Assembly: GCA_920105625.2 (NCBI GenBank)
Contig: OV050033.1
Span: 117,079,700 to 117,143,699, forward strand
Source of the DNA: Clusia tigrina
Lineage: Eukaryota > Arthropoda > Insecta > Diptera > Clusiidae
Length of the DNA stretch: 64,000 bases
Direction of reading: 5' to 3'
In this document: one piece after another, positions 30,061 through 41,738 of the stretch
Position numbering within the stretch: position 1 is the first letter of the stretch
Layout of the letters: each line of letters starts with the position of its first letter
Notes under the pieces: model-generated
Database searches by the model: none
What the model saw: only the letters and a program-made list of their open reading frames with translations
What the model was told of the DNA's origin: nothing
Made by a program: the position numbers and the translations under genes

Positions 30061-33000
30061 AAATTTTGTAACAATAAAGTACTCGAGACTCTTGTCAATT
30101 TAAGCTATCGCTCAAAGCTGTGCTACCCTTGAGTCCCAAATCAAACACTGATAAAACTATAAATGGCCCTAACTTCTATACGGCACTTCCTACACCTATT
30201 AAAGTTTGCAACATACAAATGCTTGTAACTTTTTACTGGAGCGTCATAAAACCTTGAAATTTTGTAACAATAAAGAACTCGAGACTCTTGTCAATTTAAG
30301 CTATCGCTCAAAGCTAAGCTACCCTTGAGTCCCAAATCAAACACTGATAAAACTTCAAATGGCCCTAAATTCCATACGGCACGTCCTACATCTATCAAAG
30401 TTTGCAACATACAAATGCTTGTAACTTTTTACTGGAGCGTCATAAAACCTTGAAATTTTGTAACAATAAAGTACTCGAGCCTCTTGTCAATTTAAGTTAT
30501 CGCTCAAAGCAATGCTACCCTTGAGTCCCAAATCAAACACTGATAAAACTTCAAATGGCCCTAAATTCCATACGACACGTCCTACACCTATCAAAGTTTG
30601 CAACATACGAATGCTTGTAACTTTTTACTGGAGCGTCATAAAACCTTGAAATTTTGTAACAATAAAGTACTCGAGCCTCTTGTCAATTTAAGCTATCGCT
30701 CAAAGCTATGCTACCCTTGAGTCCCAAATCAAACACTGATAAAACTTCAAATGGCCCTAAATTCCATACGGCACGTCCTACACCTATCAAAGTTTGCAAC
30801 ATACAAATGCTTGTAACTGTTTACTGGAGCGTCATAAAACCTTGAAATTTTGTAACAATAAAGTACTCGAGACTCTTGTTAATTTAAGCTATCGCTCAAA
30901 GCTAAGCTACCCTTGAGTCCCAAATCAAACACTGATAAAACTTCAAATGGCCCTAAATTCCATACGGCACGTCCTACATCTATCAAAGTTTGCAACATAC
31001 AAATGCTTGTAACTTTTTGCTGGAGCGTCATAAAACGTTGAAATTTTGTAACAATAAAGTACTCGAGACTCTTGTCAATTTAAGCTATCGCTCAAAGCTG
31101 TGCTACCCTTGAGTCCCAAATCAAACACTGATAAAACTATAAATGGCCCTAACTTCTATACGGCACTTCCTACACCTATTAAAGTTTGCAACATACAAAT
31201 GCTTGTAACTTTTTACTGGAGCGTCATAAAACCTTGAAATTTTGTAACAATAAAGAACTCGAGACTCTTGTCAATTTAAGCTATCGCTCAAAGCTAAGCT
31301 ACCCTTGAGTCCCAAATCAAACACTGATAAAACTTCAAATGGCCCTAAATTCCATACGGCACGTCCTACATCTATCAAAGTTTGCAACATACAAATGCTT
31401 GCAACTTTTTACTGGAGCGTCATAAAACCTTGAAATTTTGTAACAATAAAGTACTCGAGACTCTTGTCAATTTAAGCTATCGCTCAAAGCTGTGCTACCC
31501 TTGAGTCCCAAATCAAACATTGATAAAACTTCAAATGGCCCTAACTTCTATACGGCACGTCCTACACCTATCAAAGTTTGCAACATACAAATGCTTGTAT
31601 CTTTTTACTGGAGCGTCATAAAACCTTGAAATTTTGTAACAATAAAGTACTCGAGCCTCTTGTCAATTTAAGCTATCGCTCAAAGCTATGCTACCCTTGA
31701 GTCCCAAATCAAACACTGATAAAACTTCAAATGGCCCTAAATTCCATACGGCACGTCCTACACCTATCAAAGTTTGCAACATACAAATGCTTGTAACTTT
31801 TTACTGGAGCGTCATAAAACCTTGAAATTTTGTAACAATAAAGTACTCGAGACTCTTGTCAATTTAAGCTATCGCTCAAAGCTGTGCTACCCTTGAGTAC
31901 CAAATCAAACATTGATAAAACTTCAAATGGCCCTAACTTCTATACGGCACGTCGTACACCTATCAAAGTTTGCAACATACAAATGCTTGTAACTTTTTAC
32001 AGGAGCGTAATAAAACCTTGAAATTTTGTAACAATAAAGTACTCGAGCCTCTTGTCAATTTAAGCTATCGCTCAAAGCTATGCTACCCTTGAGTCCCAAA
32101 TCAAACACTGATAAAACTTCAAATGGCCCTAAATTCCATACGGCACGTCCTACACCTATCAAAGTTTGCAACATACAAATGCTTGTAACTTTTTACTGGA
32201 GCGTCATAAAACCTTGAAATTTTGTAACAATAAAGTACTCGAGACTCTTGTCAATTTAAACTATCGCGCAAAGCTGTGCTACCCTTGAGTCCCAAATCAA
32301 ACACTGATAAAACTTCAAATGGCCCTAACTTCTATACGGCACGTCCTACACCTATCAAAGTTTGCAACATACAAATGCTTGTAACTTTTTACTGGAGCGT
32401 CATAAAACCTTGAAATTTTGTAACAATAAAGTACTCGAGCCTCTTGTCAATTTAAGCTATCGCACAAAGCTATGCTACCTTGAGTCCCAAATCAAACACT
32501 GATAAAACTTCAAATGGCCCTAACTTCTATACGGCACGTCCTACACCTATCCAAGTTTGCAACATACAAATGCTTGTAACTTTTTAATGGAGCGTCATAA
32601 AACCTTGAAATTTTGTAACAATAATGTACTCGAGACTCTTGTCAATTTAAGCTATCGCTCAAAGCTGTGCTACCCTTGAGTCCCAAATCAAACATTGATA
32701 AAACTTCAAATGGCCCTAACTTCTATACGGCACGTCCTACACCTATCAAAGTTTGCAACATACAAATGCTTGTAACTTTTTACAGGAGCGTAATAAAACC
32801 TTGAAATTTTGTAACAATAAAGTACTCGAGCCTCTTGTCAATTTAAGCTATCGCTCAAAGCTGTGCTACCCTTGAGTCCCAAATCAAACATTGATAAATC
32901 TTCAAATGGCCCTAACTTCCATACAGCACGTCCTACACCTATCAAAGTTTGCAACATACAAATGCTTGTAACTTTTTACTGGAGCGTCATAAAACCTTGA

Positions 33001-35702
33001 AATTTGGTAACAATGAAGTACTCGAGACTCTTGTCAATTTAAGCTATCGCTCAAAGCTGTGCTACCCTTGAGTCCCAAATCAAACACTGATAAAACTTCA
33101 AATGGCCCTAACTTCTATACGGCACGTCCTACACCTATCAAAGTTTGCAACATACAAATGCTTGTAACTTTTTACTGGAGCGTCATAAAAACCTTGAAAT
33201 TTTGTAACAATAAAGTACTCGAGCCTCTTGTCAATTTAAGTTATCGCTCAAAGCTATGCTACCCTTGAGTCCCAAATCAAACACTGATAAAACTTCAATT
33301 GGCCCTAAATTCCATACGACATGTCCTACACCTATCAAAGTTTGCAACATACGAATGCTTGTAACTTTTTACTGGAGCGTCATAAAACCTTGAAATTAAG
33401 TAACAATAAAGTACTCGAGACTCTTGTCAATTTAAGCTATCGCTCAAAGCTATGCTACCCTTGAGTCCCAAATCAAACACTGATAAAACTTCAAATGGCC
33501 CTAAATTCCATACGGCACGTCCTACACCTATCAAAGTTTGCAACATACAAATGCTTGTAACTTTTTACTGGAGCGTCATAAAACCTTGAAATTTTGTAAC
33601 AATAAAGTACTCGAGACTCTTGTCAATTTAAACTATCGCGCAAAGCTGTGCTACCCTTGAGTCCCAAATCAAACACTGATAAAACTTCAAATGGCCCTAA
33701 CTTCTATACGGCACTTCTATACGGTCCTACACCTATCAAAGTTTGCAACATACAAATGCTTGTAACTTTTTACTGGAGCGTCATAAAACCTTGAAATTTT
33801 GTAACAATAAAGTACTCGAGCCTCTTGTCAATTTAAGCTATCGCACAAAGCTATGCTACCTTGAGTCCCAAATCAAACACTGATAAAACTTCAAATGGCC
33901 CTAACTTCTATACGGCACGTCCTACACCTATCCAAGTTTGCAACATACAAATGCTTGTAACTTTTTAATGGAGCGTCATAAAACCTTGAAATTTTGTAAC
34001 AATAATGTACTCGAGACTCTTGTCAATTTAAGCTATCGCTCAAAGCTGTGCTACCCTTGAGTCCCAAATCAAACATTGATAAAACTTCAAATGGCCCTAA
34101 CTTCTATACGGCACGTCCTACACCTATCAAAGTTTGCAACATACAAATGCTTGTAACTTTTTACAGGAGCGTAAACCTTGAAATTTTGTAACAATAAAGT
34201 ACTCGAGCCTCTTGTCAATTTAAGCTATCGCTCAAAGCTGTGCTACCCTTGAGTCCCAAATCAAACATTGATAAATCTTCAAATGGCCCTAACTTCCATA
34301 CAGCACGTCCTACACCTATCAAAGTTTGCAACATACAAATGCTTGTAACTTTTTACTGGAGCGTCATAAAACCTTGAAATTTGGTAACAATGAAGTACTC
34401 GAGACTCTTGTCAATTTAAGCTATCGCTCAAAGCTGTGCTACCCTTGAGTCCCAAATCAAACACTGATAAAACTTCAAATGGCCCTAACTTCTATACGGC
34501 ACGTCCTACACCTATCAAAGTTTGCAACATACAAATGCTTGTAACTTTTACTGGAGCGTCATAAAACCTTGAAATTTTGTAACAATAAAGTACTCGAGCC
34601 TCTTGTCAATTTAAGTTATCGCTCACAGCTATGCTACCCTTGAGTCCTAAATCAAACACTGATAAAACTTCAATTGGCCCTAAATTCCATACGACATGTC
34701 CTACACCTATCAAAGTTTGCAACATACGAATGCTTGTAACTTTTTACTGGAGCGTCATAAAACCTTGAAATTAAGTAACAATAAAGTACTCGAGCCTCTT
34801 GTCAATTTAAGCTATCGCTCAAAGCTATGCTACCCTTGAGTCCCAAATCAAACACTGATAAAACTTCAAATGGCCCTAAATTCCATACGGCACGTCCTAC
34901 ACCTATCAAAGTTTGTAACATACAAATGCTTGTAACTTTTTACTGGAGCGTCATAAAACCTTGAAATTTTGTAACAATAAAGTACTCGAGACTCTTGTTA
35001 ATTTAAGCTATCGCTCAAAGCTGTGCTACCCTTGAGTCCCAAATCAAACACTGATAAAACTTCAAATGGCCCTAACTTCTATACGGCACGTCCTACACCT
35101 ATCAAAGTTTGCAACATACAAATGCTTGTAACTTTTTACTGGAGCGTCATAAAACGTTGAAATTTTGTAACAATAAAGTACTCGAGACTCTTGTCAATTT
35201 AAGCTATCGCTCCAAGCTGTGCTACCCTTGAGTCCCAAATCAAACACTGATAAAACTTCAAATGGCCCTAACTTATATACGGCACTTCCTACACCTATTA
35301 AAGTTTGCAACATACAAATGCATGTAACTTTTTACTGGAGCGTCATAAAACCTTGAAATTTTGTAACAATAAAGAACTCGAGACTCTTGTCAATTTAAGC
35401 TATCGCTCAAAGCTAAGCTACCCTTGAGTCCCAAATCAAACACTGATAAAACTTCAAATGGCCCTAAATTCCATGCGGCACGTCCTACACCTATCAAAGT
35501 GTGCAACATACAAATGCTTGTAACTTTTTACTGGAGCGTCATAAAACCTTGAAATTTTGTAACAATAAAGTACTCGAGACTCTTGTCAATTTAAGCTATC
35601 GCTCAAAGCTATGCTACCCTTGAGTCCCAAATCAAACACTGATAAAACTTCAAAAGGCCCTAAATTCGATACGGCACGTCCTACACCTATCAAAGTTTAC
35701 AG
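30060..35702. repeat. satellite with 5- and 7-monomer duplications
   Basis: ataaaactat recurs at 30151 and 31131, 980 bp apart (exactly 5 monomers). The one-base-deleted gctaccttgag recurs at 32474 and 33855, 1381 bp apart (7 monomers + 9), where the extra length comes mainly from a local duplication at about 33700-33725 and an extra a at about 33187. The block ends in the monomer that received the retroelement. Confidence 0.75.
33700..33725. repeat. local duplication of cttctatacgg inside one monomer
   Basis: This monomer reads cttctatacgg, ca, cttctatacgg and then tcctacacc, where all others have cttctatacggcacgtccta. The 11-bp word is present twice, lengthening the monomer by 9 bp. It is a single-copy marker in the window. 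Confidence 0.85.
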
Positions 35703-35706
35703 TATA
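35703..35706. repeat. left target-site duplication TATA
   Basis: The satellite reads cagtata and then the LTR begins with agttaatg. The same TATA follows the other LTR at 43351-43354. Uninterrupted copies of this monomer (for example at 47460) read gtatac, so TATA was duplicated on insertion. A 4-bp TATA-type duplication is characteristic of errantiviruses. Confidence 0.93.
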
Positions 35707-36139
35707 AGTTAATGAAATGCACGTTTTGAAGTGTGAATTATTAATGAATCTCTTTATTGGTTATTACGCTTTTTTATAGTATTTTTGTCATTACATAAAT
35801 TTGCTTAATACTAAAATTATTTGGAAACAAGTGCAAAAAGGAAAAGTTAAAATTAAAGGTAAATGGCATAGACATAGCGTCAGCACCTTTGGGGTATGAG
35901 AATAAATGTTCTAAATGGTAAAGCTTGGCTTGTGTGGGCATTTCCTGGTTTCGTGGAAATACACCAAAAGTAAATGAAATAACACACTTGCATGTGCACT
36001 GAGTTGGGGCATAGCTACTGTGGGAAATGCAATGTAAGCTTTGCGAAGATATTTCGAAATGTTAAAATAACATTTCCTGAATTCTGAGAAATATTCAGTA
36101 GCTGTAGAAAAATAAATTTAAATATTTGGAATGTTAACT
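35707..36139 (-). repeat. 3' LTR of the errantivirus
   Basis: This is the second 433-bp LTR copy, with the same AGTTAA/TTAACT ends. Its U3 end (36139) directly follows the polypurine tract, and its U5 end (35707) joins the TATA duplication. An AATAAA on the minus strand at 35758-35753, about 50 bp before the element end, is the likely polyadenylation signal for element transcripts. Confidence 0.96.
35753..35758 (-). terminator. polyadenylation signal AATAAA in the 3' LTR
   Basis: Minus-strand AATAAA (plus-strand tttatt inside tctttattgg) lies about 50 bp before the 3' end of the element. It is the only well-placed canonical signal in this part of the LTR, so it probably directs 3' end formation of genomic and env RNAs. 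Confidence 0.55.
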
Positions 36140-36150
36140 CCTCCCCCTTT
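36140..36150 (-). promoter_or_regulatory. polypurine tract
   Basis: Minus-strand AAAGGGGGAGG lies immediately next to the 3' LTR start (AGTTAAC). It would prime plus-strand DNA synthesis. It overlaps the env stop codon (TAA at 36151-36149), so env ends exactly at the LTR. Confidence 0.92.
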
Positions 36151-37619
36151 AAATTCCAACGTCCACGTTGGATGAGTCGTGATTTTGGTAATCAATGGAA
36201 TGGACATGTACTGTTTCTATTTTTAAGGTTTGCTTTCTGGCCAAAATTTTCTTTGCCAAAAGGAAAATTAATCCCAGTATAATGACAGTAGGAAAGGTAA
36301 GGCTAGTAACGAGGGCTGCCTTATTCTTATGGGTCAAATCACGTATCTCTTCTAGATTTTTGACGTGTAAGTCTTTTAAAGCTTTTAAGGAAAGTACTTC
36401 TTCGTATGAAGATACGTTGTTCATAGATTGTACTATGGCAGGCATTTGGCGAGCCATTGTTTTTTCTTTGCTGAAGTAAGTTTTATCACCTATAGTTAAG
36501 GTAGTATTATGAAACTTTACCAAGAATGTTCCGTTAAGGGAAACTTCCTTTTTATCTAGTGAAATTATGCCCCTATATCCGTTTAATAGCATTAGACCAG
36601 GCATAACCTCTTCAATTGTTGGTAAATGATGATGGTTTGTTGTCGGACAGACGGACGGCGTTCCGGACAGAAGATTAGGTAAGCATTCGGTATCTGTAAT
36701 GTTGTCAACGTTTTCTCTTTTGCACAAGGATATTTCGTTAATTAATTTACAATTAGTTTTTAATTCTAATATTGAATCTTTGCATAGAATAAAATTTACC
36801 TTTTTTATATTAATTACAAAATTGCCTTTTTTTACAGGTCTTATAAATAGGTTTTTACAAATAATATTCTCGGTCTTAGGCAAGTTTACAATAAAAATTA
36901 ATGTGTTTTTGCTAGAACTTATTTTAACCTCTGCAAACTCGAGGGCTTCGATAAGATTAATATAAGGCAAACTTTGATTTGTAAAAAAATCCCTTATGGT
37001 TGTCAGTTCTGAGTTCGATAATATAAATGAATTTACGATGCCGCTTTTGGCCCATTGTATCGCGTAATTAATGTTTATAAGTTCCTCGGTTAAGATTTTT
37101 AATTTACGTTCGACGTCTTTAACTATTAAAGTCCTTAGTGAGTCCGAAGTTTTAATGGAATTAAGTACAGTGTTCGTCATGTTCGTAATGATTTGCAGCC
37201 TTTCTTCAATGGCTTTATTGATTACTATTTGATTTTGGTTATTTTTTAGCAGATTTTTAGTTTGGTCTGAAATAATTTGGAAATCTTCGTGGTCGGGTGT
37301 TCCAGCAATCCATTTCCAGGCAGTGCCTAGTGCGTCTATGGATCTTGCAGAGCGTTTAGGTCTCAATTCGTCAAGGATTTTTAGTGATGAGTTTAGTTCA
37401 TGTAGTAGGAAGGTATAGCTAGCGTCTTTTCTCGTGATGTCCTTTTTAATTGTTTCTTCAATAGTGGTCAGTATTTTGTTGTATTGTTCCAAGTCGATAA
37501 CGTGTAAAATTTTGAAAGTTCCGATGACTAATTTTGATTGTCCTGTCTCAGTAGCTATTACTTGTGAATTTGAATAGTCCAGGATTTGAGTTTCTGGTCT
37601 GATTGACGCAATCAGGGTC
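36149..37619 (-). CDS. env: Env glycoprotein of the errantivirus (3' exon)
   Basis: This is a class I fusion-type envelope protein related to baculovirus F proteins, expected in endoplasmic reticulum and cell or virion membrane. The frame is open from 37705 to the stop at 36149 but has no ATG in its first part, so translation probably starts in an upstream exon joined by splicing. The start given here is the base after a plausible acceptor. Counting from the TTG at 37492: furin site RPKR at 44-47, followed by the conserved GTAWKWIAGTPDHEDF fusion-peptide region (56-71), a long helical region, six closely placed cysteines in the middle, several N-x-S/T sites, one transmembrane segment at about 394-413 and a cytoplasmic tail of about 34 residues. 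Length (about 490 codons) is normal and no break is seen in this part. Confidence 0.88.
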
Positions 37620-37634
37620 CTGCAAATAGCGTAA
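37620..37634 (-). promoter_or_regulatory. candidate splice acceptor for env RNA
   Basis: Minus-strand TTTACGCTATTTGCAG ends at 37620 just inside the pol 3' end, followed by GACCC in the env frame. Errantivirus env is made from a spliced RNA, and the frame here lacks a start codon, so an acceptor is needed near this point. The pyrimidine tract is modest and other AGs are possible. Confidence 0.4.
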
Positions 37635-37635
37635 A

Positions 37636-40600
37636 TTAATTTCTTATTAAATTCTTGTGAACAATTTTTTTGGATTCTGTTATAATAATTCCTCCCTTGT
37701 CTTCTTTAACTATTTCTTGTTTGTACCTCGGGGTCAATTTATTTCCTAATCGTTTATTGCCTTTTACAAAAACAATATCTCCTGGAAGATACGTCCTAAT
37801 TTCTGTTCTCTTTCTGTTGTGCGTCTTAAGGTCCTTATCTTGTTTTTCTGATATTTTTTGAGTGGTCAAAAGTCTGTCCTTTTTTAGTTGAGAGGGGTCT
37901 GCATAGTCTCTTCCAAAAAATGCTTCTATTGGTTTTTTATTTATGGTAGAATGTATGGAATAGTTATATTTATTAAGGGAGTTATTTAAAAGGTCCTTGA
38001 AAGAATCGTAAATTTTTTCGGCGTTAAGGCACCTCATTATTTCTGTGAGTGTAGAATGAAAACGCTCTACCTGACCGTTTACTGTACTAGTATACGGAGG
38101 AGTGCGGTAAATTCTTATTCCCAGTTGATCTTCTAACATAAATGTGATCACTGAGGAATTTAGAGATTTCTCATTATCTATTACGATATTTTCGGGAGTG
38201 CCGAAAGAAATCAATAATTCCTGTAAGGGTGCTTTAATGTCCTCAGTTGCCCTGGATTTAATTATTTTGGCTTGGGCGTATTTTGAAAATTTATCTATTG
38301 CCGTTAGGATGACTCTATTGTTTGTGTGGTATATGTCAAGGTGAATAAAATGTCCTGGATATTCTGGTAATGGGGTGTGTTTTAATATTGATTTACTTGG
38401 GTGTCGTTCGTACTTATTTTCTCTGCAAATTTTACATTGTTTGACTATTTTAGATATTTTCGCTTGCATTTGCGGAAAATAGTATTTTTGGAGAAGTTGG
38501 ACCTTGTTCTCTTGCGTATGTCTGTGAGCTCTCTTATGTTCGTTAACAATTTCTGTCTGTTGTTCTGTGTCCGATGTCAAGTCAGTTACCATTGTCCTGG
38601 TGTACCTGATTCTATATTTTCCGAAATGGCTTGAGTAGATGTCTTGAATTTTCCCTAAGATACTGTCCTCTGTTTTGATAGCGTTTGTCACAGATGGGTT
38701 TAAATATTTTGTTAATAGCAATTTTAATTTGTCCTTTGTAAAGTGTATGGCCGTAATGGTGTGTCTGTGGTAGGTTGGGAAAATTACTTCAAATTTGTAA
38801 GAAGGGTCTCCAGTTGAAACTATTATTTGGTTCTTAAAAACATTAATTGGTACGTCTGTAAAAGGTATTAAATTTTGATATGAGCTTTCGTCACTGTGCC
38901 GGGTCGGAGTCATTGAGTTTACTTCGGTTTCTTTTAGTGTAGGTCTAGAAAGTGCATCGGCTACAATATTTGTACTACCGGGTTTGTACTTCATTTCGTA
39001 ATTGTACTCCTCTAAGATAGCCTTCCAGCGTTTAAGTTTGCTATTCGTGTTTTTGTTACTGAGGGCATAAGTTAAGGGCTGGTGATCCGTAAAAATCTTT
39101 ACTGCAGATGCTCCGTAAAGATAGTTTCTTAGCGATTTTAAGGCCCAAATTATGGCAAGCATTTCTTTTTCGTTAGTGGCGTAATGCTCTTCACTCTGAT
39201 TAAGTGTTCTCGATATAAACGTGATGGGTTTACCATCTTGCTCCAGAACGGCACCAATCGCAAAATTGGAGCTATCGGTTGTCAGATGGAATGGTCTATC
39301 AAATGATGGAAACGAAAGCATAACGTCTTCTGATGAAAGCGTGTTTTTTATTTTTTTAAAAGCTTCTACTGCTTCACTGTTTAAAGTTATGGAAATTTTC
39401 GCTGACATTTTTTTGGACATGCGTCCCTCTTCCCCTCTTAAAAGTAAGGTAAGGGGTTTTGCGATTTTTGCATAATCTTTAATAAATCGTCTATAAAATC
39501 CTGATATCCCTAGAAATGATCGTAACTCTTTTATTGTAGTTGGTGGTTTTAATTCCTGTATGGCCGCTACCTTGGCAGGATTAGTTTTTATACCCTTTGT
39601 TGATATAATGAAGCCCAAATACTCTACTTCCTTTTTAAGAAATTCGCACTTATTGAGTTGAACCTTCATGTTGGCTTTTTGGAGAGTGTCAAAAATGGTT
39701 TCTATATTTTTAAGATGAGTCTGTTCATCTGGACCAAAAATTATGATATCATCTATGTAAACATAGCAGATTCTGCCAATGTGTTCCCTAAGGATATCGT
39801 CTAAGGCTCTTTGAAAAATGGCAGGCCCATTCTTTATCCCGAACGGGACCCTCGTAAATTCGTATTTTGCATTATTGATCGAGAAAGATGTTTTCTCCAT
39901 GTCCTTTTCTCTTAAAGGAATTTGGTGAAAACCACTTTTTAAATCAATTACAGAAAAATATTCATTTTTGCCAAGTTGTGCCAAAACTTCATTTATTTCA
40001 GGTATTGGATACCTGTCAGGGATGGTGATTTCGTTTAGTTTTCTAAAGTCTATGACCATTCTGTCTTCTCTAATGCCTGAGGCATTTAATTTTTTTGGGA
40101 CTGCCCACACTGGAGCGTTATAAGGTGATTTCGATCGTCTGATAATGCCATGATCGAGTAATTTGAAAATTTCTTTTTCTATTGAGTCTTTCATTGCCAT
40201 CGGATATGGGTAGTATCTTGAATATACTGGGGCGTCCGTGGTTGTTCTTATTTCCGCTACTACGGTTGTAGTAAATGTTAGTTTTTCGTCCGGATCCAAA
40301 AAAAGTTTTGGATATTTATGGCACAGAAGGTATAGTTTGTTTGCTTGTTCGTTTGTCATGTGGTCTGTCCTAATGTCTATATTGTTCACTGACTGTGACA
40401 ATTGTTGTTTTATAGGAATTTTTATTACGTTGTCGATAAGCATAAAATTTTTGGATGTAAAAATTATGGCTTTAAGTTGTTTAAGGCTGTCGTTGCCCAG
40501 AATTCCACTAAACGATTTTAGTTTAGGCAAAAGGAAAAAGTTTAGGTTTTTGGATTTTATACCAAATAGGTTGATAAACGTATGGTGAGTAATTGGCACT

Positions 40601-40788
40601 TGGCCTCCTACAGAATTGGCTTTAAATATAGTTTTATTTTGTATTGGGTTTTTGACTAATGACGACTGTATGTAGTTTTTGTTGGAACCGGTGTCTATTA
40701 GAAATTTTAGGATCTGTCCGTTGCCTGTCTTACATTGAAAATATGGCAACGTGGAGTTTGTTATTCTAAAAAATGAACATCCGAAAAT
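37636..40788 (-). CDS. pol: Pol polyprotein: protease, reverse transcriptase, RNase H, integrase
   Basis: The frame is open from 40788 without an ATG near its start and is reached by frameshift from gag. Residues below are counted from the TTG at 40749 (1037 aa). Protease: LIDTGS with catalytic D19. Reverse transcriptase: VIDLKSG with D269 and YIDD at 331-334 (catalytic D333/D334). RNase [14 protein letters not shown] with D492, then [11 protein letters not shown] and FTDHQPLTY. Integrase: zinc-binding H738-x3-H742-x29-C772-x2-C775, and the DDE triad D805, D858, E895 with 36 residues between the last two. The C-terminal region contains the basic stretch usual after the integrase core. All catalytic residues are present and the frame has no stop, so the enzyme looks functional. 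The last 70 nt overlap the open env frame. Confidence 0.95.
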   Translation of the reverse strand: MFGCSFFRITNSTLPYFQCKTGNGQILKFLIDTGSNKNYIQSSLVKNPIQNKTIFKANSVGGQVPITHHTFINLFGIKSKNLNFFLLPKLKSFSGILGNDSLKQLKAIIFTSKNFMLIDNVIKIPIKQQLSQSVNNIDIRTDHMTNEQANKLYLLCHKYPKLFLDPDEKLTFTTTVVAEIRTTTDAPVYSRYYPYPMAMKDSIEKEIFKLLDHGIIRRSKSPYNAPVWAVPKKLNASGIREDRMVIDFRKLNEITIPDRYPIPEINEVLAQLGKNEYFSVIDLKSGFHQIPLREKDMEKTSFSINNAKYEFTRVPFGIKNGPAIFQRALDDILREHIGRICYVYIDDIIIFGPDEQTHLKNIETIFDTLQKANMKVQLNKCEFLKKEVEYLGFIISTKGIKTNPAKVAAIQELKPPTTIKELRSFLGISGFYRRFIKDYAKIAKPLTLLLRGEEGRMSKKMSAKISITLNSEAVEAFKKIKNTLSSEDVMLSFPSFDRPFHLTTDSSNFAIGAVLEQDGKPITFISRTLNQSEEHYATNEKEMLAIIWALKSLRNYLYGASAVKIFTDHQPLTYALSNKNTNSKLKRWKAILEEYNYEMKYKPGSTNIVADALSRPTLKETEVNSMTPTRHSDESSYQNLIPFTDVPINVFKNQIIVSTGDPSYKFEVIFPTYHRHTITAIHFTKDKLKLLLTKYLNPSVTNAIKTEDSILGKIQDIYSSHFGKYRIRYTRTMVTDLTSDTEQQTEIVNEHKRAHRHTQENKVQLLQKYYFPQMQAKISKIVKQCKICRENKYERHPSKSILKHTPLPEYPGHFIHLDIYHTNNRVILTAIDKFSKYAQAKIIKSRATEDIKAPLQELLISFGTPENIVIDNEKSLNSSVITFMLEDQLGIRIYRTPPYTSTVNGQVERFHSTLTEIMRCLNAEKIYDSFKDLLNNSLNKYNYSIHSTINKKPIEAFFGRDYADPSQLKKDRLLTTQKISEKQDKDLKTHNRKRTEIRTYLPGDIVFVKGNKRLGNKLTPRYKQEIVKEDKGGIIITESKKIVHKNLIRN

Positions 40789-41738
40789 TCATTTTCTTGT
40801 GAGCTATCTTCCTGTCCAAAATATTGCTCGAGGTATGCTGTCAAGTCTTCGTCAGGTTCATTTTCCTGTTGGGGTTCTGTACTATTGTCCGTTACTTCGT
40901 CGGGAAAATTTTCATTTTCGTTATTAGTTTCAATATGGTTTACTCTTTGAAATTTAGCTGGCTGGTGTATTTGTGACGACTGTGGTGGAGGTCTTGCTCC
41001 TGAAAACCTATTGTTGTTTGGAGCTGGTCTATTCATATAGTTGACCATTTTTGATCTTATGGATGGGTCTATCTCCATTGGAACTGGAGGTTTCTGTTGG
41101 GTTGGTCTAGGTGGTGGCTGAAAATTATGTCTTGTCGGGTATGAAAACTGATTTTGAGGCATTTGGTGACTATAGTACCTAGTGGCGTTCATATTGTTTG
41201 ATTGTGGATTGAATCTTTGAACGAATTGTGGTATTTGTGGGCGCATATTGTTTTGTGTGGTATAGTTGGGTCTCGGAAAGTTTGGCATTTGAGGATAGTA
41301 TGCTAATTGTGGAAAAAAATGTTGGTTGTGGTTTTGGTTATTTTGTTTGCGTTGAGGAATAGAGGGTATTTTACTATTGTTATTTGCATATTGCGTCCTA
41401 AATTGCTGATTGTCTAATTTAAGGCATAAATGTAAGGCTTCGTTCAAATCTGATGGTTCTCTTATTCCTAAAAGTCTTGGCAAGTCGCCTCTGAGGCCCC
41501 TTACAAAGGTGTCCAAGGCCTTGTTGCGGTAATTTTTTGTTAATAAATGTATGGCTTCCTCGGTTTCTTCCATACATGCAATTTTATTTAAGATCAAAGA
41601 AAGGTGGGCGTAGACTTCTTTGTAGAAGTCCTGTACCGAACTATTACCCTGTGTCATAGATGACATTTGATATTCTAATGTTCCTAAATCCCTTTTGTTT
41701 TTTTTGTTCCCTGTGCCTGGTTTGTTGTTCCTGCACAT
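40761..41738 (-). CDS. gag: Gag, capsid C-terminal part to end (frame broken)
   Basis: This is the rest of Gag, in a frame shifted by +1 from the N-terminal part. The first ATG (41738) lies in the overlap and is probably not a real start. Recognisable Gag begins with [13 protein letters not shown] (about residues 19-31), followed by a helical region ending near LCLKLDNQQ, as in the C-terminal capsid lobe. Then comes a Gln/Asn/Pro-rich segment, a [19 protein letters not shown] motif resembling errantivirus Gag, and an acidic tail ending DVHFLE. There is no CCHC zinc knuckle, as is usual in this group. The N-terminal capsid lobe expected upstream is not visible in any frame. The gene ends at a TAA just after a frameshift heptamer leading to pol. 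Confidence 0.8.
   Translation of the reverse strand: MCRNNKPGTGNKKNKRDLGTLEYQMSSMTQGNSSVQDFYKEVYAHLSLILNKIACMEETEEAIHLLTKNYRNKALDTFVRGLRGDLPRLLGIREPSDLNEALHLCLKLDNQQFRTQYANNNSKIPSIPQRKQNNQNHNQHFFPQLAYYPQMPNFPRPNYTTQNNMRPQIPQFVQRFNPQSNNMNATRYYSHQMPQNQFSYPTRHNFQPPPRPTQQKPPVPMEIDPSIRSKMVNYMNRPAPNNNRFSGARPPPQSSQIHQPAKFQRVNHIETNNENENFPDEVTDNSTEPQQENEPDEDLTAYLEQYFGQEDSSQENEFSDVHFLE
40767..40773 (-). promoter_or_regulatory. -1 ribosomal frameshift site TTTTTTA (gag to pol)
   Basis: In the gag frame the codons read CAT TTT TTA GAA TAA. The heptamer T TTT TTA fits the X XXY YYZ rule. Slipping back one base enters exactly the pol frame, which is open from 40788. The gag stop follows two codons later. 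Retroelements of this group usually make Gag-Pol by -1 frameshifting, so motif and geometry agree. Confidence 0.8.

Larger units (their letters stand above)
1..35702. repeat. 196-bp tandem satellite array, left block
   Basis: Head-to-tail monomers of 196 bp fill this block without interruption (about 182 copies). The first monomer starts with aaatggccct at 1 and the next start at 197 and 393. Every monomer carries recognisable landmarks in order: ggccctaacttctatacggc, acctatcaaagtttgcaac, ttactggagcgtcataaaac, aataaagtactcgag, caatttaagctatcgctca and cccttgagtcccaaatca. Copies differ by a few substitutions and rare 1-10 bp indels. No long ORF is conserved, so this is non-coding. The period is close to a nucleosome repeat length. 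The array has several layers of higher-order structure, listed separately. I do not recognise the satellite family. Confidence 0.98.

Noticed and set aside
1..35702. CRISPR-like regular repetition
   Set aside because: The period is 196 bp and the whole unit is conserved. There are no short repeats separated by unique spacers, so this is satellite DNA.
36195..36965. Plus-strand ORFs opposite env
   Set aside because: They are antisense shadows of the env reading frame without recognisable domains.
37670..40588. Plus-strand ORFs opposite pol
   Set aside because: They are antisense shadows of pol. The pol frame explains the region completely with all catalytic motifs.
40749..40749. Independent start of pol at a TTG codon
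   Set aside because: The frame is open further upstream to 40788 and overlaps gag at a proper slippery site, so a frameshift is the simpler explanation.
41690..41710. Programmed frameshift within gag at the A-rich tract (it contains A AAA AAC)
   Set aside because: That heptamer would give a -1 shift, but the two gag parts are related by +1, and a capsid segment also seems missing. A deletion with frame loss explains both observations better.
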